DNA from: Panicum virgatum
Lineage: Eukaryota; Streptophyta; Magnoliopsida; Poales; Poaceae
DNA length: 64,000 nt
Reading direction: 5' to 3'
Assembly: GCF_016808335.1 (NCBI RefSeq)
Contig: NC_053142.1
Location: 50,153,992-50,217,991, forward strand
The notes beneath the pieces are model-generated. The model was not told where the DNA came from and ran no database searches. It saw only the letters and a program-made list of their open reading frames with translations. The position numbers and the translations under genes are program-made. Every line of letters starts with the position of its first letter. The first letter of the stretch is position 1. This document shows, piece after piece, positions 10,073 to 22,107 of this stretch.

Positions 10073-12155
10073 AGCCAGTAGTCCTGTCCACATTTGTTAG
10101 TGTATTTTACGTCTTGTAAAGTAAGCAGAGCGCACTTCTCTGTTTTAGTCATACCTGCATCTTCATGCTATTTTATTTGACCTTGAACCCCTGCAAATTG
10201 AACTATAGATTTCAAGAAAACCATTATGGGATCTCAAGCCACTTCTTTTGTGCAGTTACGGGCCCAATTAGCCAGCCAAGGTTCAAGTTGTGGCCAACAC
10301 TGATTGAGCCGTTGCAAATATTTTCTTTAGATAATGGAAAAAATTATCCGGCTTCACCCTCCTCATTGACTACACCATGTTATCACAAAGATTTAAAGTA
10401 TAAAGCATGCTTATTGAAAACCAATCTGTAAACTAAAAGGTCATCCACGGGATGCGTAGAAACGAAAAGTCGATACATATAGCTCTAAGCTCTTTATGAG
10501 CCTATTGTTCACTTTAGCTAGTGTGGGCCTGTATACTTCAGCTGTTTAGCTAGTGTGGGCCTATATACGACTGAAAGCGGGAGCATCACAGAAGGCCTAT
10601 TTGTAGCTCGCCGCTACTACCTCCATCCCCGACAGCTCCCGCCACTGGATCCTCTGCCGAGCAACAGCCCCCAACGGCTTCTCGCGCTCTCCGCCCGTGT
10701 GCCTAGCCCACCGCTCAGCCCGTCGGTTCCCAAAAATACGTACGTCCCCCTCGCATCTCACGACAGAAAAACGATCGCCTACATCTGTTGCATGTCGCTC
10801 GCTGATCCTGCGAGCTACTACTACACAATGATCTCCTAAATGAAACCCACGCCACACCCCAGCGCTAACCCCTGCCCGCCCTCGAGCTGATGGCGCCGTC
10901 ATCGGCGCCCTCGCGCGCTGATCGCGCTCACCCCGTCCACCCTCGTGTTGAGCGCACCGTCGTCCGATCGATCGCAGGAGCGCGGCGTGTCAATTGGAAG
11001 ACGGCTGTTCGTGCAGGTATCCCTTTGATCGGCATACTTTCTAGGAAAATAGATTGCTGATCACGTCTCATAGCGTGCAGCAAAGTCCCGGCGACGATCT
11101 CCCATCTTATTGCCTCAACCAGTCCAGGTACGTTGCCCACCAGCTGCTTGATCGATGCGATCTCCCTTTAGTACTTGTCCACGGCTGTGCCGCCGACGGG
11201 CCCCCGCGCTGAGCCACCGCTATTTTACACCACTGCCGGAGTGCCGGCTCCGATCAGATCACAAGACGATTGCCTGGACGAGCTCACCCTGCTCCGACGC
11301 ACCTGGCGCTGAGGTCGCGACAAGTTTGCGAGGCTGCCAGCTCTGATTGGATCAATAAGGTATGCCAAATATTATCTGGAATGCACATCGTGGAAACTGA
11401 AATTTCTAGGGCATTTCTGTGGTGTTCCCTGAATTTGTGGCACCGACGTGATTTGCTGTTCCCACAGTGTTGCTTGCATGACTGTGTGAATGAATTGGAT
11501 TTCTTAACATTATGTTTATGATCCATGTTAAGTTTCTGTTTCTGATCCATGTCTCCAAGCATGGGTGCCTCTTGGATCCCTGTTAGAGTAATGGCGTTGC
11601 TTATTTTCTTTGTCGTCAGTCTATGCCAATCTCTATCAATTCCTTTTCTCTCTACTATGCCTAATTTTTCTAACTACAATGCCAGAATATGCACATGCCT
11701 AATGGCCATAAAGTTTGTAGACCATAAAAGTAGCCAACTGATTTACTGCATTTGGAGGCTTAATCTTTTTTCTTTACATGGCGAGTCATGACTTATTATT
11801 ATTCTTTTTTAGTGATAAGCCATATTTATCTGTACCATTTTTTCATTAGGTGAGCTCAATGTGTCTCTACAGTAGTTTTTTTACATTGCTTAGCGGAGAT
11901 CATATTATTCAAAATGCAAAACTGGTTTTGAATTTTTCCTAAGCGGTAGCACATAGTATTGGTTGTTGCTACAGTAAGCCTATATATGCTTTTGTAGAGA
12001 ACATTAGGGCTGAGCCTTCTTGCTCTGTGATTGATTGCGTAGAGTTCATTACAAGAATGCCATTATCTTGCTTAAGTAGCCCCAACCATGCAGTAAATAT
12101 TTTCTTTTTCTGATCTTGGATTGTTCACAATTTTTATTATCTATTCTTTAATATT
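10073..12155. other. Intergenic, possible decayed transcription unit
   Basis: No coding gene is supported. TAGCTAGTGTGGGCCT occurs twice (about 10517 and 10549). 10600-11350 is GC-rich with splice-like junctions (CCAGGTACG near 11125, ATAAGGTATGCC near 11355) but no conserved protein, so a non-coding or decayed transcript is possible. The rest is AT-rich and featureless. Confidence 0.4.
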
Positions 12156-12710
12156 ACATTATGGTAGGTTGTATAATTTTTATTGTTTCCAATACTCGGG
12201 CCATTTTTGCGTTGAGAATTGAGTGCAAGACGACCAAATAGTTGGGTGCTAAACCAGTAAAAGTGCCTTAGATATTCAGCAAGAAATGGATGCACGGCGA
12301 GGGGTGGATCAATCATATTACATTTAGGTGTTATGGTCATGAAAGAAATTTTACAGGTAGAAGTCTTAGCTTACACATCAGTTATTATGGAAAAAGCCAT
12401 CAGTGTGAGTTCAACTTTCATATTTTTAGTTAATATTACATTTAGGAATTATGCATTTGATTTTTAATCACTTCATTTGGTAAGTTTAGTTTCCAACCAA
12501 TTTTGCATTTACTGCAGTTTAGAAAGTTGGCAATCTTGTTCTGAATCTTCTTTCCATTTTGCAATTGGTGCCAACTATAAATATGCAAAATGTTTCCAGT
12601 CAAACGAACAATTTCACCTGAAGTAACAGTCTATAATTATTTTAGAGTAAAATGCACTGGAGATCCATCAACTTGTAAGAGGGTGTCACTTAGGTCCATG
12701 AACTTCGAAA
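12156..12710. repeat. Direct repeat, copy 2 (partner 1-554)
   Basis: This near-identical copy of window bases 1-554 includes the MULE target duplication (12636-12644) and the start of the MULE end (12645 onward). Here the MULE end continues intact, so this is the undisturbed copy. The two copies are about 12.16 kb apart in the same orientation and flank kinase 1. Confidence 0.9.
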
Positions 12711-12765
12711 ATGCATTTTTAAGTCCATGAACTTGTTAAGTCGTTCACCGCAGGTCCATACATCT

Positions 12766-13317
12766 CCACGTAAGCATATAACGCTGGCATGGCATGCTGA
12801 CGGGTCATCTCCTCTCTCATCCCTCTCCTCCTTTCTCTATCTTCATCTCAAACATTTTATCGAGCATGTCTTGTGCAGCCAGGTGAGCAGCTTCCTCATG
12901 GTGGGCGAGGCCAGCCGTCACGCCACGCTCCAGCCACATCCTCTCCTCTTCCAGGTCACGGACGCCGCGGCCCATGGCGTCACTCGTTGTCCAGAGGCCA
13001 GCTTGCAGCGAGGCCATGGTGTGGATGTCCATGTCAGCGCTGGCGCGGAAGGAAGATGGCCGCGTTCGTGCCTAGCCTCACAGTGAGCTCGTTGGCCAGC
13101 ACCATGAGCATGCGTTGTCGCTCCTCCTCCACCGGCATCGCCGCTCTGGCTCTGGGCGTTGCGCCACGGCCGAGGGAGAAGATCTGGGCCGCGCTGCAAA
13201 ACAACCAGCAGTCAACATTCTATCCCATCGTCATCCTTCTCTTCTGCTCACGAGTTCGAATTGGATGGCTCGCCGCTCCAATTCATTGCTTGGGTAAATT
13301 CGATTTCGCGCCGCGTG
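12766..13317 (-). other. Possible captured gene fragment inside the MULE
   Basis: GC-rich DNA between the MULE ends reads on the minus strand as a splice-acceptor-like tract (GGTTGTTTTGCAG, just right of 13190). Coding-like, helix-prone frames follow (e.g. EEERQRMLMVLANELTV), then, after a frame change, DLEEERMWLERGVTAGLAHH. The other side of the CACTA insert (17754-18090) is similarly GC-rich. This would fit a Pack-MULE carrying a host gene piece. I do not recognise the parent gene. Confidence 0.35.
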
Positions 13318-14163
13318 CACTAGTAGGGATGTGATCATTAGTGACGTTCACTTTTTATCACTGAAGACGCCTAGATCGTCACATAGTTCCATTTGTGACG
13401 ATTTTGTGACGAAAATCACTTTGTCACAGAAGATACGTCACATTTGATTTATTGTGACGATAGTGACATTTTCGTCACAGATGTGTCTCCATTATGTGAC
13501 GAAATGTCTGTGGTCACAGAAGCTTATTCAATCTATGACGGTTGGTTTTGGTCATTGATGAACCACCATTTTCGTCATAATCCGCCGTCTGTCGGTCGCC
13601 TCTGACGGTGTCGTTAACGGCGTCTGTGTTTGGTGACGAATCGATTTCGTCACAGATATACCCGTTTTCTCGTCATAACCGGCCGTTTGCCAGCGTCCTG
13701 ACGGCGTGTGCCACGCTGGCAGATGACGTCAGCGATGACATGGATGCTAACGTGGCAGCTAACGCAGCAGGTGACGCGAAGCTGACGTGGTGGATGACGT
13801 CATTCTTTCAAATCGTCACAAATTACATTTAGAAATCGACAGAGATCAAGCTTTGAATTCGACACAAAACACGCTTTCAATTGTCACAGATTTACCATCA
13901 ACTTTGGTCACAGAAGTGCAGATAATATTTGAATTTGAATTTGCAAAAGATACTAGAATGAACACACAATTCCATAGATTAATAAAAGCAGAATTCGCCA
14001 CTAAGTGGACAACACAGAACTGAGTTCACAGCATCACATCACACTACAGTTTGGTTTGCAGAAACATAACAGCATATAAACTAAAGTTGCCAGCCAGGAG
14101 CAACTTTAGTTATTGAGTACCCAAAATGAGCAGGCCAATCACAGCAGCACTGACCAGCAGCCC

Positions 14164-15802
14164 TCATGTTGAAGAAGCAGCGTTAGCATGGAAGGTCAAG
14201 AGCTTCTTCAGGAGAGCATTGTTCTCCTCCAACTCCTTGGTGTTCTTCTCTGTTTGCTTCTTGTACTCCTCCAGCTCCATTTGTGTCCTCGCCTGCTTTT
14301 CCTCAGCTTCTTCATTTTTCGTCTTGAGCTCGTCGAGTTCAACTTGAACAGCAGCCGCCGCTTCAGCTGCCAGTTCTTCGCGAAGCTCGCTTTCCTTTGA
14401 TGAAGATGACTTGGAGGATGTCGGTGTTTTGATGCCAACACTCTTCAGGAAATGGTGTGAGCTGTTCTGGGAGAGCACCTTGGACACGACCTGCACACTG
14501 GATGGTGGCGTCTCACCTTCAACAACAGGTTCAGCCCTCAAAGCTTGCATATTTAGCTGAAATATCATGGACAGAAAAAGGGTACATGTTAATGGTAATG
14601 GCCAACAGCAAGATAAGAGTTGTTACTTATTGCAATAATTTGAGGAAAACATGTGACAGAAGCTGTTTATAATGAAAAGATAACCAATGCTGCATTGACA
14701 TAAACTGATTGCAGTTGCCACTAGATTTTCAGAGGTAACAATGGAGGGATATAGCAACAAATGAATCTCTGATAGCATGTTCGGATTAGCAAGGGTAGCA
14801 ATCACAGCATATTAAATGAATGAACCATGTTGCCTCATATGACCTGATGCAAATATATTGAAGATAGGAAACAACTGAACTTACAAGTGCTTCTCTTGCC
14901 GGTTCACTCAGGCCTTTTTTGGAGCTGGTATGACAGGTCTCGAAGGCCTCCATGACATCTAATTCTTCAGTGAGATCTAAGCTGGGTTCTTCTCTGTTTC
15001 TCTTCTGTTTCTGTGTCATGGATAAACAATCAGAGCATAGTGGTTAGATCAAATGCAAGAGAAGTTGTTCAGTGCAAATGTGGATGTATTAGTACAAGGT
15101 ATTTTTGACTTACATATGCATGTAAGTGTGCCACATAGCAGCGAGAACCTGTAGTATGATGATACTTCACTTCACTGCGGTTCCGTTTGTTCGTTGCACA
15201 TGTTTGCTACAAGATAATGAACATGTCAGATGAGATCATATGGTAAAAATGAGAAGATCCTTTCAAAACTGATTGGCAAAGAATAAAATATGCAAAGATC
15301 CACGTACCATGTTCTTTGGATCTGACCACTTTGCAATTAGGTCCCTCCACTGTGCATTACTCATGTAATCAACTGGAGAAGTTGTCCTAATCTCATTTGC
15401 AGGTACACCATTGAAGTATTTCTTCTTCAGACGATAAGGCTGGTTTTTTATCGCACCGCGCATCATATCGGTGCAAGCTTCCTCTGTTGCCTTGTCTTTA
15501 GTGTTAATGGCCAAGCGCCCCTATGCATATGACAATTCCATAGTTAGTTAGACAATTCAGGTTAAGCAGTATACAAGTTTACTGAACTGATACAGTAATG
15601 CACTTACATAAAGGTCTGCCACAAACTTCTCATAGTATTTCTTGTCTTTCTTGTAATCATTCCAATGAGTTAGGATAGGCATGCTTTCCCGAATGACGAG
15701 GCCAGCCTCTGATGCAAACTTGGCTGCTTGAACTGGTTCATGTGGCCTTTTTTTCCCTTTCTCAACAGTTATGGGCAATCTCCTTCCCATAGCTTTAGTC
15801 AT
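14164..15802 (-). pseudogene. CACTA TNPA/Ptta-type protein, split into exons
   Basis: Minus-strand blocks in order: 15802-15557 (AAKFASEAGLVIRESMPILTHW region), 15514-15263 (KKKYFNGVPANEIR...MSNAQWRDLIAKWSDP), ~15205-15119 (KRNRSEVKYHHTTGSR), 15019-14880 (KQKRNREEPSLDL...CHTSSKKGLSEPAREAL) and 14568-14164, ending in a Glu/Lys-rich coiled coil (ELREELAAEAAAA onward). The blocks are separated by intron-like gaps with GT/AG-like edges. This arrangement matches the plant transposase family associated with En/Spm TNPA, which binds the subterminal repeats. It may still be spliced and expressed, but it lacks a catalytic domain. I did not fix every exon boundary. Confidence 0.75.
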
Positions 15803-15821
15803 CTTGTCTAGCTATTTTCCC

Positions 15822-16559
15822 TTAGTTGGTTCCAGGTTCATCTTTCCATCTAGACTCCTTGCATACTGGGCACACATTCAATTCATCATTTTTCTTCCGG
15901 AACAACACACAATTGTTCTTGCACACATGGATGTTCTCGTATGCAAGCCCCAATTCTTTAAGATATTTCTTGGCCTCATCATATGATTTTGGCAACTCAC
16001 TACTAGGGTATTCATCTGACATCAGCTTCATCATTGCAGTAAATCCTGTATTGCTGATTCGATAACGGGACTTCATATACAACATCCTGACCATAAAAGA
16101 AAATTTTGAATGCCTAGAACCCGGGCTAAGCAACTTCTTCGCATCTTCAAGAACACGTCCAAAACTTGGGTTTTCTCCATCAGCCTCTGCCGCTGCATAC
16201 AGTTCACCTATCATCTCTGGTACTCCATGATCATCATCGTTAACATCATCGTCCACATCCACATGTATGCCAAAGTCATGATCATGTCCTTTGACCTCCT
16301 GATGTATTCCCTCATCAACTACAACATCTGTCGGCTCCCCATGATGAGTCCACCTGGTGTATGTAGCTGACATTCCATAAATGTGTACATGAGTTTCTAC
16401 TTCAATCTGAGGTCGTATAACATGATTAAGACAATGGACGCACGGACAACGAATGGGTGCGTCTTCGGGGTATCTAGCGCTGACAAATTTCATGAACTCT
16501 TCAACTCCTTTCACATATGCAGTTGAGAATTGTTTCCCAAAAATCCAACTTCTGTCCAT
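15822..16559 (-). pseudogene. CACTA TNPD N-terminal (transposase-associated) domain, truncated
   Basis: It begins MDRSWIFGKQFSTAYVKGV with CPCVHCLNH, the transposase-associated zinc-binding-like domain found at the start of En/Spm-type transposases. It continues to the LGLAYENIHVCKNNCVLFRK and CPVCKESRWKDE segment that normally leads into the catalytic transposase_21 region. Here that catalytic region is absent: after EPGTN a stop occurs and the TNPA-like block starts within ~20 bases. It is therefore an internal-deletion derivative that depends on another element for transposition. Confidence 0.85.
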
Positions 16560-18227
16560 CTGTTTTCACAAAAAATTAAAATTAACACTGCTGTGCCATC
16601 TGTTCCATAAGCAAATTGAACTAATGCAAAAATTCAAAACGAAATTAAATCAAACCTTGTAGTCTGCCCGCGCCGGCGCTGCTTTTCTATGATCGACGTT
16701 GCTGTGCCGTCGATACGCGTCCCAGGCGCTGCTCTCCCCAGGCGCTGCTCTCCCCACGCCAGGCGTCCCAGGCGCTGCTCTCCCCAAGCACTGCTCTGCC
16801 CTCACCACGCTCGGTGCAGACGCGACGCAGGTGCCGATTACGTAGTGGGACGCCTGTGCTGCCGCGTCGTCGTCGCGATCAGTATTTAGGTTTAGGTGTA
16901 TGATGCGTCGTGCGATCAAGTGTTTAGGGGGCCATCACCTCTGATCCATTCAATTAATTGCCCTGCTAACAAATATCATGTTGCAAACTTACAAATAAAA
17001 AAATACATAACCTTACCAACAAAGCCGACTTACCCCAGTGGTGACGCCCCCACCTGTGCACCGTCTGGTCGCGGGTTCGAACTCGCGATGGAGCAATTTT
17101 TTGCCTGCGCGAATAAACCACCGCGCCGCCGCTGCTCTAATCTGGGCTCGACCAGCTCGTTTTAAGACAATATTGGGCTTCTTCATTGATGGGCCCGGCC
17201 ATCTAGCGCGGACGCGGCGGTGCCTTCGTGGAGCCAAACCGAAGGTTCGTTGATGGGCCCGGCCATCAAGCGCGGACGCGCGCTGCTCTGATCTGGTGCG
17301 GGCCGCTTCCCACTGATTGGCCCAGCTATCACCCCGGCCTGCTTTGTGTGCAACAAACGTTCGTCAACTGTTGCTCAAAAAAAAGGCCGACGTCGTCAAA
17401 TGCCAAGCTGTGTGGAGCGGGACCACGACTACTAATACTAATCTGTGACGAATATGTTTAGTCATTACGTGGGCGAAACGAGTCAAACTAGCTATGATGG
17501 TATTAAATCTAATCTGTGACGAATATGATTCATCACTACAATGCAACTCACGATCAACACGATCAATGACGATTTGCTTGTGTTGTTCTATGATGTTATT
17601 TTCTTTTTCATCACTAATTTTCATGCCAATTCTTCGTCACTTGTAAATTGTGACGAATACGAAAATTTCGTCATAGAAAACATTTATTCTGTGACGACAG
17701 CAACCAGCGTCACGAGAAAATCGTCACAAATGATCACATCCCTACTAGTGGTGACTTGCTGCGAGTCATCACGCCTGCCCTGTAGCGTCGCCTGGAGCGC
17801 CTAGATGCTGCTGCCTGCTAGGCCAGCTCGCGGTCCATCTCCTGCCGCGCCACCGCCCGCCACTCCATCTCCTCCAGCACCGCCGTCCTCCAGCCATGCT
17901 GACTAGCTCGAACTCCTCTAGCATCTCCAGCAGCAAGTGCTCGACGAGACCTCCACGCCAGCACCCTCCTCCAAGGTTGCCAGCAAGAAGATGGGGAAGG
18001 TGGTGTCACTCGTAACCTGCTCGATGAAATGCCTCAACTAGGAGGTGCTTTGAAGAACCAAGTCAGCATGCCATGTCAGCGCTAGAAGCACACGTGTACT
18101 GTTATGGACCTACGGTGAACAACTTAACAGGTTCATGGACTCAAAAATGCACTTTCGGAGTTCATGGACCTAAATGACACACCGTTACAAGTTGATGGAC
18201 ATCCGGTGTATTTTACTCATTATTTTA

Positions 18228-19100
18228 AGTGTAAGGAATTTTTGCAATTCGAAACCATATAAAAATTTATAATATTTAATTATATTGCATGTGTTAATAT
18301 AGGTTTATTTTGCATGTGGAGGGTGATTGCATGATTGATGGTCAGGTTTGTCCTATCTTAATGCCTTGGACATGGTCCTAGTTTTATAGTCTGGCTTAGA
18401 ATCTTTGTTGTGTATATAGGTGAGAGAACTAGGGTTCATGGTTCATCTCATATTCACCACAAGATCATCTCGACTGTTTAAATTTTAGTTGTCATTTTTC
18501 ATGACATACTTTTCTTTTCGTCTTAAGCGCATGATATAAAATTTAAATGGTTGAGTGCCGAATGTAATATTTATGGTGCTGCAGCTTGGAGCAGAGGTGA
18601 AGATCATGCAGATGCATGGTGGCCACAATTCACTTTAGAAAATAGGTATACACCTAGTATTTTATAATTTACTTACCATTAATTCTAGAATATTCTATAG
18701 AAAATATCTACTTTTTGCACCGTGAAGAATAGTCTAGAAAATTGCCTACTTTTATATACTATAAAGGTTGAAAGAATTGTAACTCTTTCTCGCCAAGATT
18801 AGTCACACCTTACTCCTCACACGAAGATCCCACTTGTTAAGTCTAGAGGTTTGACGAAAGGGGATGGTGACCCATTTAATACTTTTTATACCAGCAATTT
18901 TCTATACACACCTCTTGTACCTACTTATTACTTTCATTTGGCACACACTTTTTTTTTGCACAAGTGTCAACCATAATTCACTTCATTATATGTTTTGGAA
19001 GGATAATAATTGATATCATCATTTTATGGAAGGAAAAGAAAGACGTGTATTATTTTTGGAAAGAAAACAAATGATATCGTTGCTTGATGGAAGAAAACTG
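18228..19100. other. AT-rich intergenic, no gene seen
   Basis: This continues the locus to the right of the MULE. TATACTATAAAGGTTGAAAG near 18757 is faintly like a Helitron 5' start, but TC is not at the right position. No supported gene. Confidence 0.4.
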
Positions 19101-21850
19101 TGGCAGAACCGCCAAATTAAACCGGCTTATTAAGCGTAATGGCCATCATTTACACACATCAGGCGCATTAGCTTAATTAAACATAACTTGACGGTCTGCT
19201 TCCAACCCACGGTCCGATCGAAACATCACCAGTAGTCTCGCATAACGGCGAGTGCAGAGAGTACAAGCATGAGTAGTTTACAAAAGTAGGGTACAAACTG
19301 AAATAATTACAAAACATTCTTAGAAAATTTAGGATTTGCATAAATGGTGACAACAGTGGAAGAGACTCTAAATTGAAAAGAGTTTTAATAGAAACCATTA
19401 CACAAAAAGGCGGTAACTATGGAGACGCGGGGACGTCACATCTAGCCCACATATGTGAATCATGGTTAGCTTCAACCAGCAGCAGCTACCTGAAAGCAAT
19501 ACAACCACAAACCCTGAGTATACTAATACTCAGCAAGTCTTAACCGGCTATGGGTATACTTAGCCCATTATCTAGACATGCAAAGCTTTTTGGCTCTGGA
19601 GTTTATTTTGCGGAAAAGACTACTAATGGTGGATCCTTGCTTTCAAGATTTTAGCTCAATTTCTATATAGATTAAACATCAGCTATTATTTGCATAACTA
19701 ACTAGAGCAAAACATGGTGGAGTATTACATCACAATTCAAAGTAACCATCATCATATATAATCCATGTTCCATTGATTACACTACGATGTGACGCAGTTG
19801 ATCAAGGTGCTCATATCCGAGAGCGACTGACGGCGAATCGATCTGATTTAACCTTGCAAGGTGGACCTAACACACACGTCACATATAGGCCCCGTCGAAC
19901 CATACGTGACAACCCTTCACATATGCACACCGAATAGCCGAACTGCCCTGCGACCCGGGACTGCTAGCCCCACCGATACCAACGAAGGGTCAGCCATGAG
20001 TTTGTATACTAGCTCCACTGGTGAAGACAGTATCAAGTCCGCCTGCCGGTGCGCATATGGTACTGAGCTTACCGGTTTCGACTACCTCCTACTCTCGGCA
20101 TGCGGTTAGTACTGTTCAAACTCGATCAGCAGGGCCAACAACGGTACGGGCCTTAACCGACACAGGCGGGGGCTTACTTCTCATCCATTTCATATCCATA
20201 ACTATACTTATCCCCGCCCGGTCTCCATTTTCATACCGTTCATCATCATTCCCAACATTCTCATTCCAACTGTAGAGTTCTGTACCTTGTGAGTGACAGA
20301 GAACACTCGACTTCATCATATATCTCGCGAGTGACAAGAAATCACTCGACTTCTACCGAATCCTAATTAAGCTTGGCAGAACTAACGATCTACACATGCT
20401 AGTAGATTTACTGAGGAAACCTAGGGATCATGCAACTAGGGTTCCAAACAATTCCTAAAAACTTAATGCACAGTAATAAATATATAAAGATTCATAATTT
20501 AAAATAGAGGTTATGCTCCGGGGCTTGCCTTTTGGTGAGCGAGGTTAGTATTACTTTCGGCCTTGAGCCAGATCTTCACGAATTTCTTCCTGGGCCGGCT
20601 TCGTCAGCTCCTGACTTCACGATCAATGTATGGATGACGTCTCTGGCTACGGATTCTATATGCATGCGAAGGAAAATCCTATTAATGCAAAAACATATGG
20701 CTAAACCACAATTATTTTATAACTCTAACATACACTAACACACTAAAAGATGTGTTCGGAACATGTAGAATTTACAACAAACTACATGTCCTGAACACGA
20801 GCTACTGCCTAAATTTCATGATTTTTTTGAGCAATAGAACATCAGGAAAAATTAATTAAGCTTCAGCACAAAACAAATTTTAGCAGGGGCAAAACTGACA
20901 TTTAACATGCATGAGTATTTTTCCTCTGAAGATCCTGATTTAAGCAACCTAACAAAATTTAGTTTGCATTTTTTTTGCATTTGTCCACATTTTTCTACAA
21001 TTTTTTGAAGTTTTCAACCATTTAGACAAAATAAATAAAACCCTAAACCCTAAACCAGGGGCTGACAGCTGGGTCCCACATGTCAGGGGAGCCCAGCCCA
21101 GCCCCTTGCTCCCCTGCTCGTGCGTGCCGTGGCCACGGGTCAGCACGGCGGGGCGGCGTTCCGCCGGTGGGGCGCGCGGCAGCGTTGCAGGGGCCCGCGC
21201 AGGGGCATCCCGCGGCGTGCGCGCGGCAGCGGCGGGCGGGCACGGCGGCACGGCGGCTCACTGGCATCGACGATGCGGGATTCGAGCGGGGAAAGGGGCG
21301 GGAAGGATGAGGAGCGCGCGGGAAAGCTCATCGGGGGCTCGATTTGGGCGGAGGGAGGCCGGAAAGGGGTCGTCGGCGTGAGGGGCAGAGCTCCGGCGCG
21401 GATGGCAATGGCAGCCGGCGATGGAGGGGCCGATTCGGCCACGAGACGACTTAATCGAGCTCGTGAAGGGACGGCGTGGGTGCGGGGCAAGGCTAGGGAG
21501 GTCGGGGCGCGATGGATTGAAGCGAGGAGGCGAGCTACGGCCGGTGCGGCGAGCGGCGCGAGCTCGGTCGAGCTCTGCTCGAGGAGGAAGTAAGGGCCGG
21601 GGAAGAAAGTGAAGAGAGACTTGGATACCGGGGAAGGGATGAGGTCGTGGTGCACGACGAGGCGGCGGTGGCACGGACGCCTAGGATGGCCGGCACGTGG
21701 CCACTCTCGCCGGCGACGCACGGCGCGCCGCGATCGGTGCAAGCCGTGGCACCGGTCGGACCGGCCACTGAGTCCGATTGAACCGGTTAGGCTGAGCAAA
21801 GCCCAATTTTGCCTAAATTGATTCGTTTTGGCTATGCTAAACTGGTTGTC
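19101..21850 (-). mobile_element. Degenerate gypsy LTR-like block (boundaries unresolved on the right)
   Basis: It starts TGTGGCAGAACCGCC at 19101 and shares layout with the solo LTR at 22108-26206. An ACTAATACTCAGCAAGTC segment (near 19525) corresponds to ACGTACTCAGCAAGTCC (near 22440), and both have a GC-rich block (21060-21790) near the other end. I could not find a matching right terminus or target duplication. A short CCCTAAACCCTAAACC run lies at 21041-21056. It is likely an old, truncated LTR in minus orientation. Confidence 0.55.
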
Positions 21851-21998
21851 TGTCCTCCTCGGCTATGGTGCTGAGGGACCGTTAAAAGAAAGCCACCACA
21901 GGTCGTCAAGGTTGACCCAGCCATCCCGCCCAAAATCATATGTCCTCCTTGGCTGCGGTGCCAAGGGACCGAGGGACTGTTAAAAGAAAGCCACCACA
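21851..21998. repeat. Imperfect direct repeat, two copies
   Basis: 21851-21900 and 21941-21998 share TGTCCTCC.TGGCT....TG, a GGGACC block, and end in TTAAAAGAAAGCCACCACA. They are separated by 40 bases. They lie between the two LTR blocks. Function unknown. Confidence 0.8.
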
Positions 21999-22107
21999 TT
22001 TGCTAAAATATATTAAAATTTGCATGTTATTCTAGAAAACTAAAAATTTATACCGTTGCATTTATAAAGATCTTTCTGTTTAGGCTAACGCAAATGATCT
22101 ATATAAA

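Larger units (their letters stand above)
13318..17750 (-). mobile_element. CACTA (En/Spm) element, internally deleted, nested in the MULE
   Basis: The left terminus is CACTAGTAGGGATGTGATCA at 13318. The right terminus at 17750 is its exact inverse, with similarity running to 29 bases with one mismatch. A GTG target duplication flanks it (13315-13317 and 17751-17753), the expected 3 bases. Subterminal regions (13340-13830 and 17440-17730) are full of short direct and inverted TGTGACGA/TCGTCACA motifs, typical transposase-binding arrays of this superfamily. Coding sequence is on the minus strand. Confidence 0.95.
12645..18218. mobile_element. Mutator-like element (MULE) with ~120-bp inverted repeats, 9-bp TSD
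   Basis: The left end begins GAGTAAAATGCACTGGAGAT and the right end, reversed, begins GAGTAAAATACACCGGATGT. The inverted similarity runs ~120 bases (12645-12765 against 18095-18218). Both sides are flanked by the 9-base duplication ATTATTTTA (12636-12644 and 18219-18227), the length diagnostic for Mutator-like elements. After removing the nested CACTA element, its own length is about 1,138 bases. No MURA transposase is visible, so it is non-autonomous. Confidence 0.93.

Noticed and set aside
17040..17095. GGGTTCGAACTCGC resembling a tRNA B box
   Set aside because: No A box or cloverleaf can be formed around it, and it lies inside the CACTA element; at most a tRNA-derived fragment.
18740..18790. 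Possible Helitron 5' end TATACTATAAAGGTTG
   Set aside because: It does not start with TC after an A, and no sister copy can be compared here; kept only as a weak lead.
21041..21056. CCCTAAACCCTAAACC, telomere-like repeat
   Set aside because: Just over two units inside an LTR-like block; too short for an interstitial telomere.
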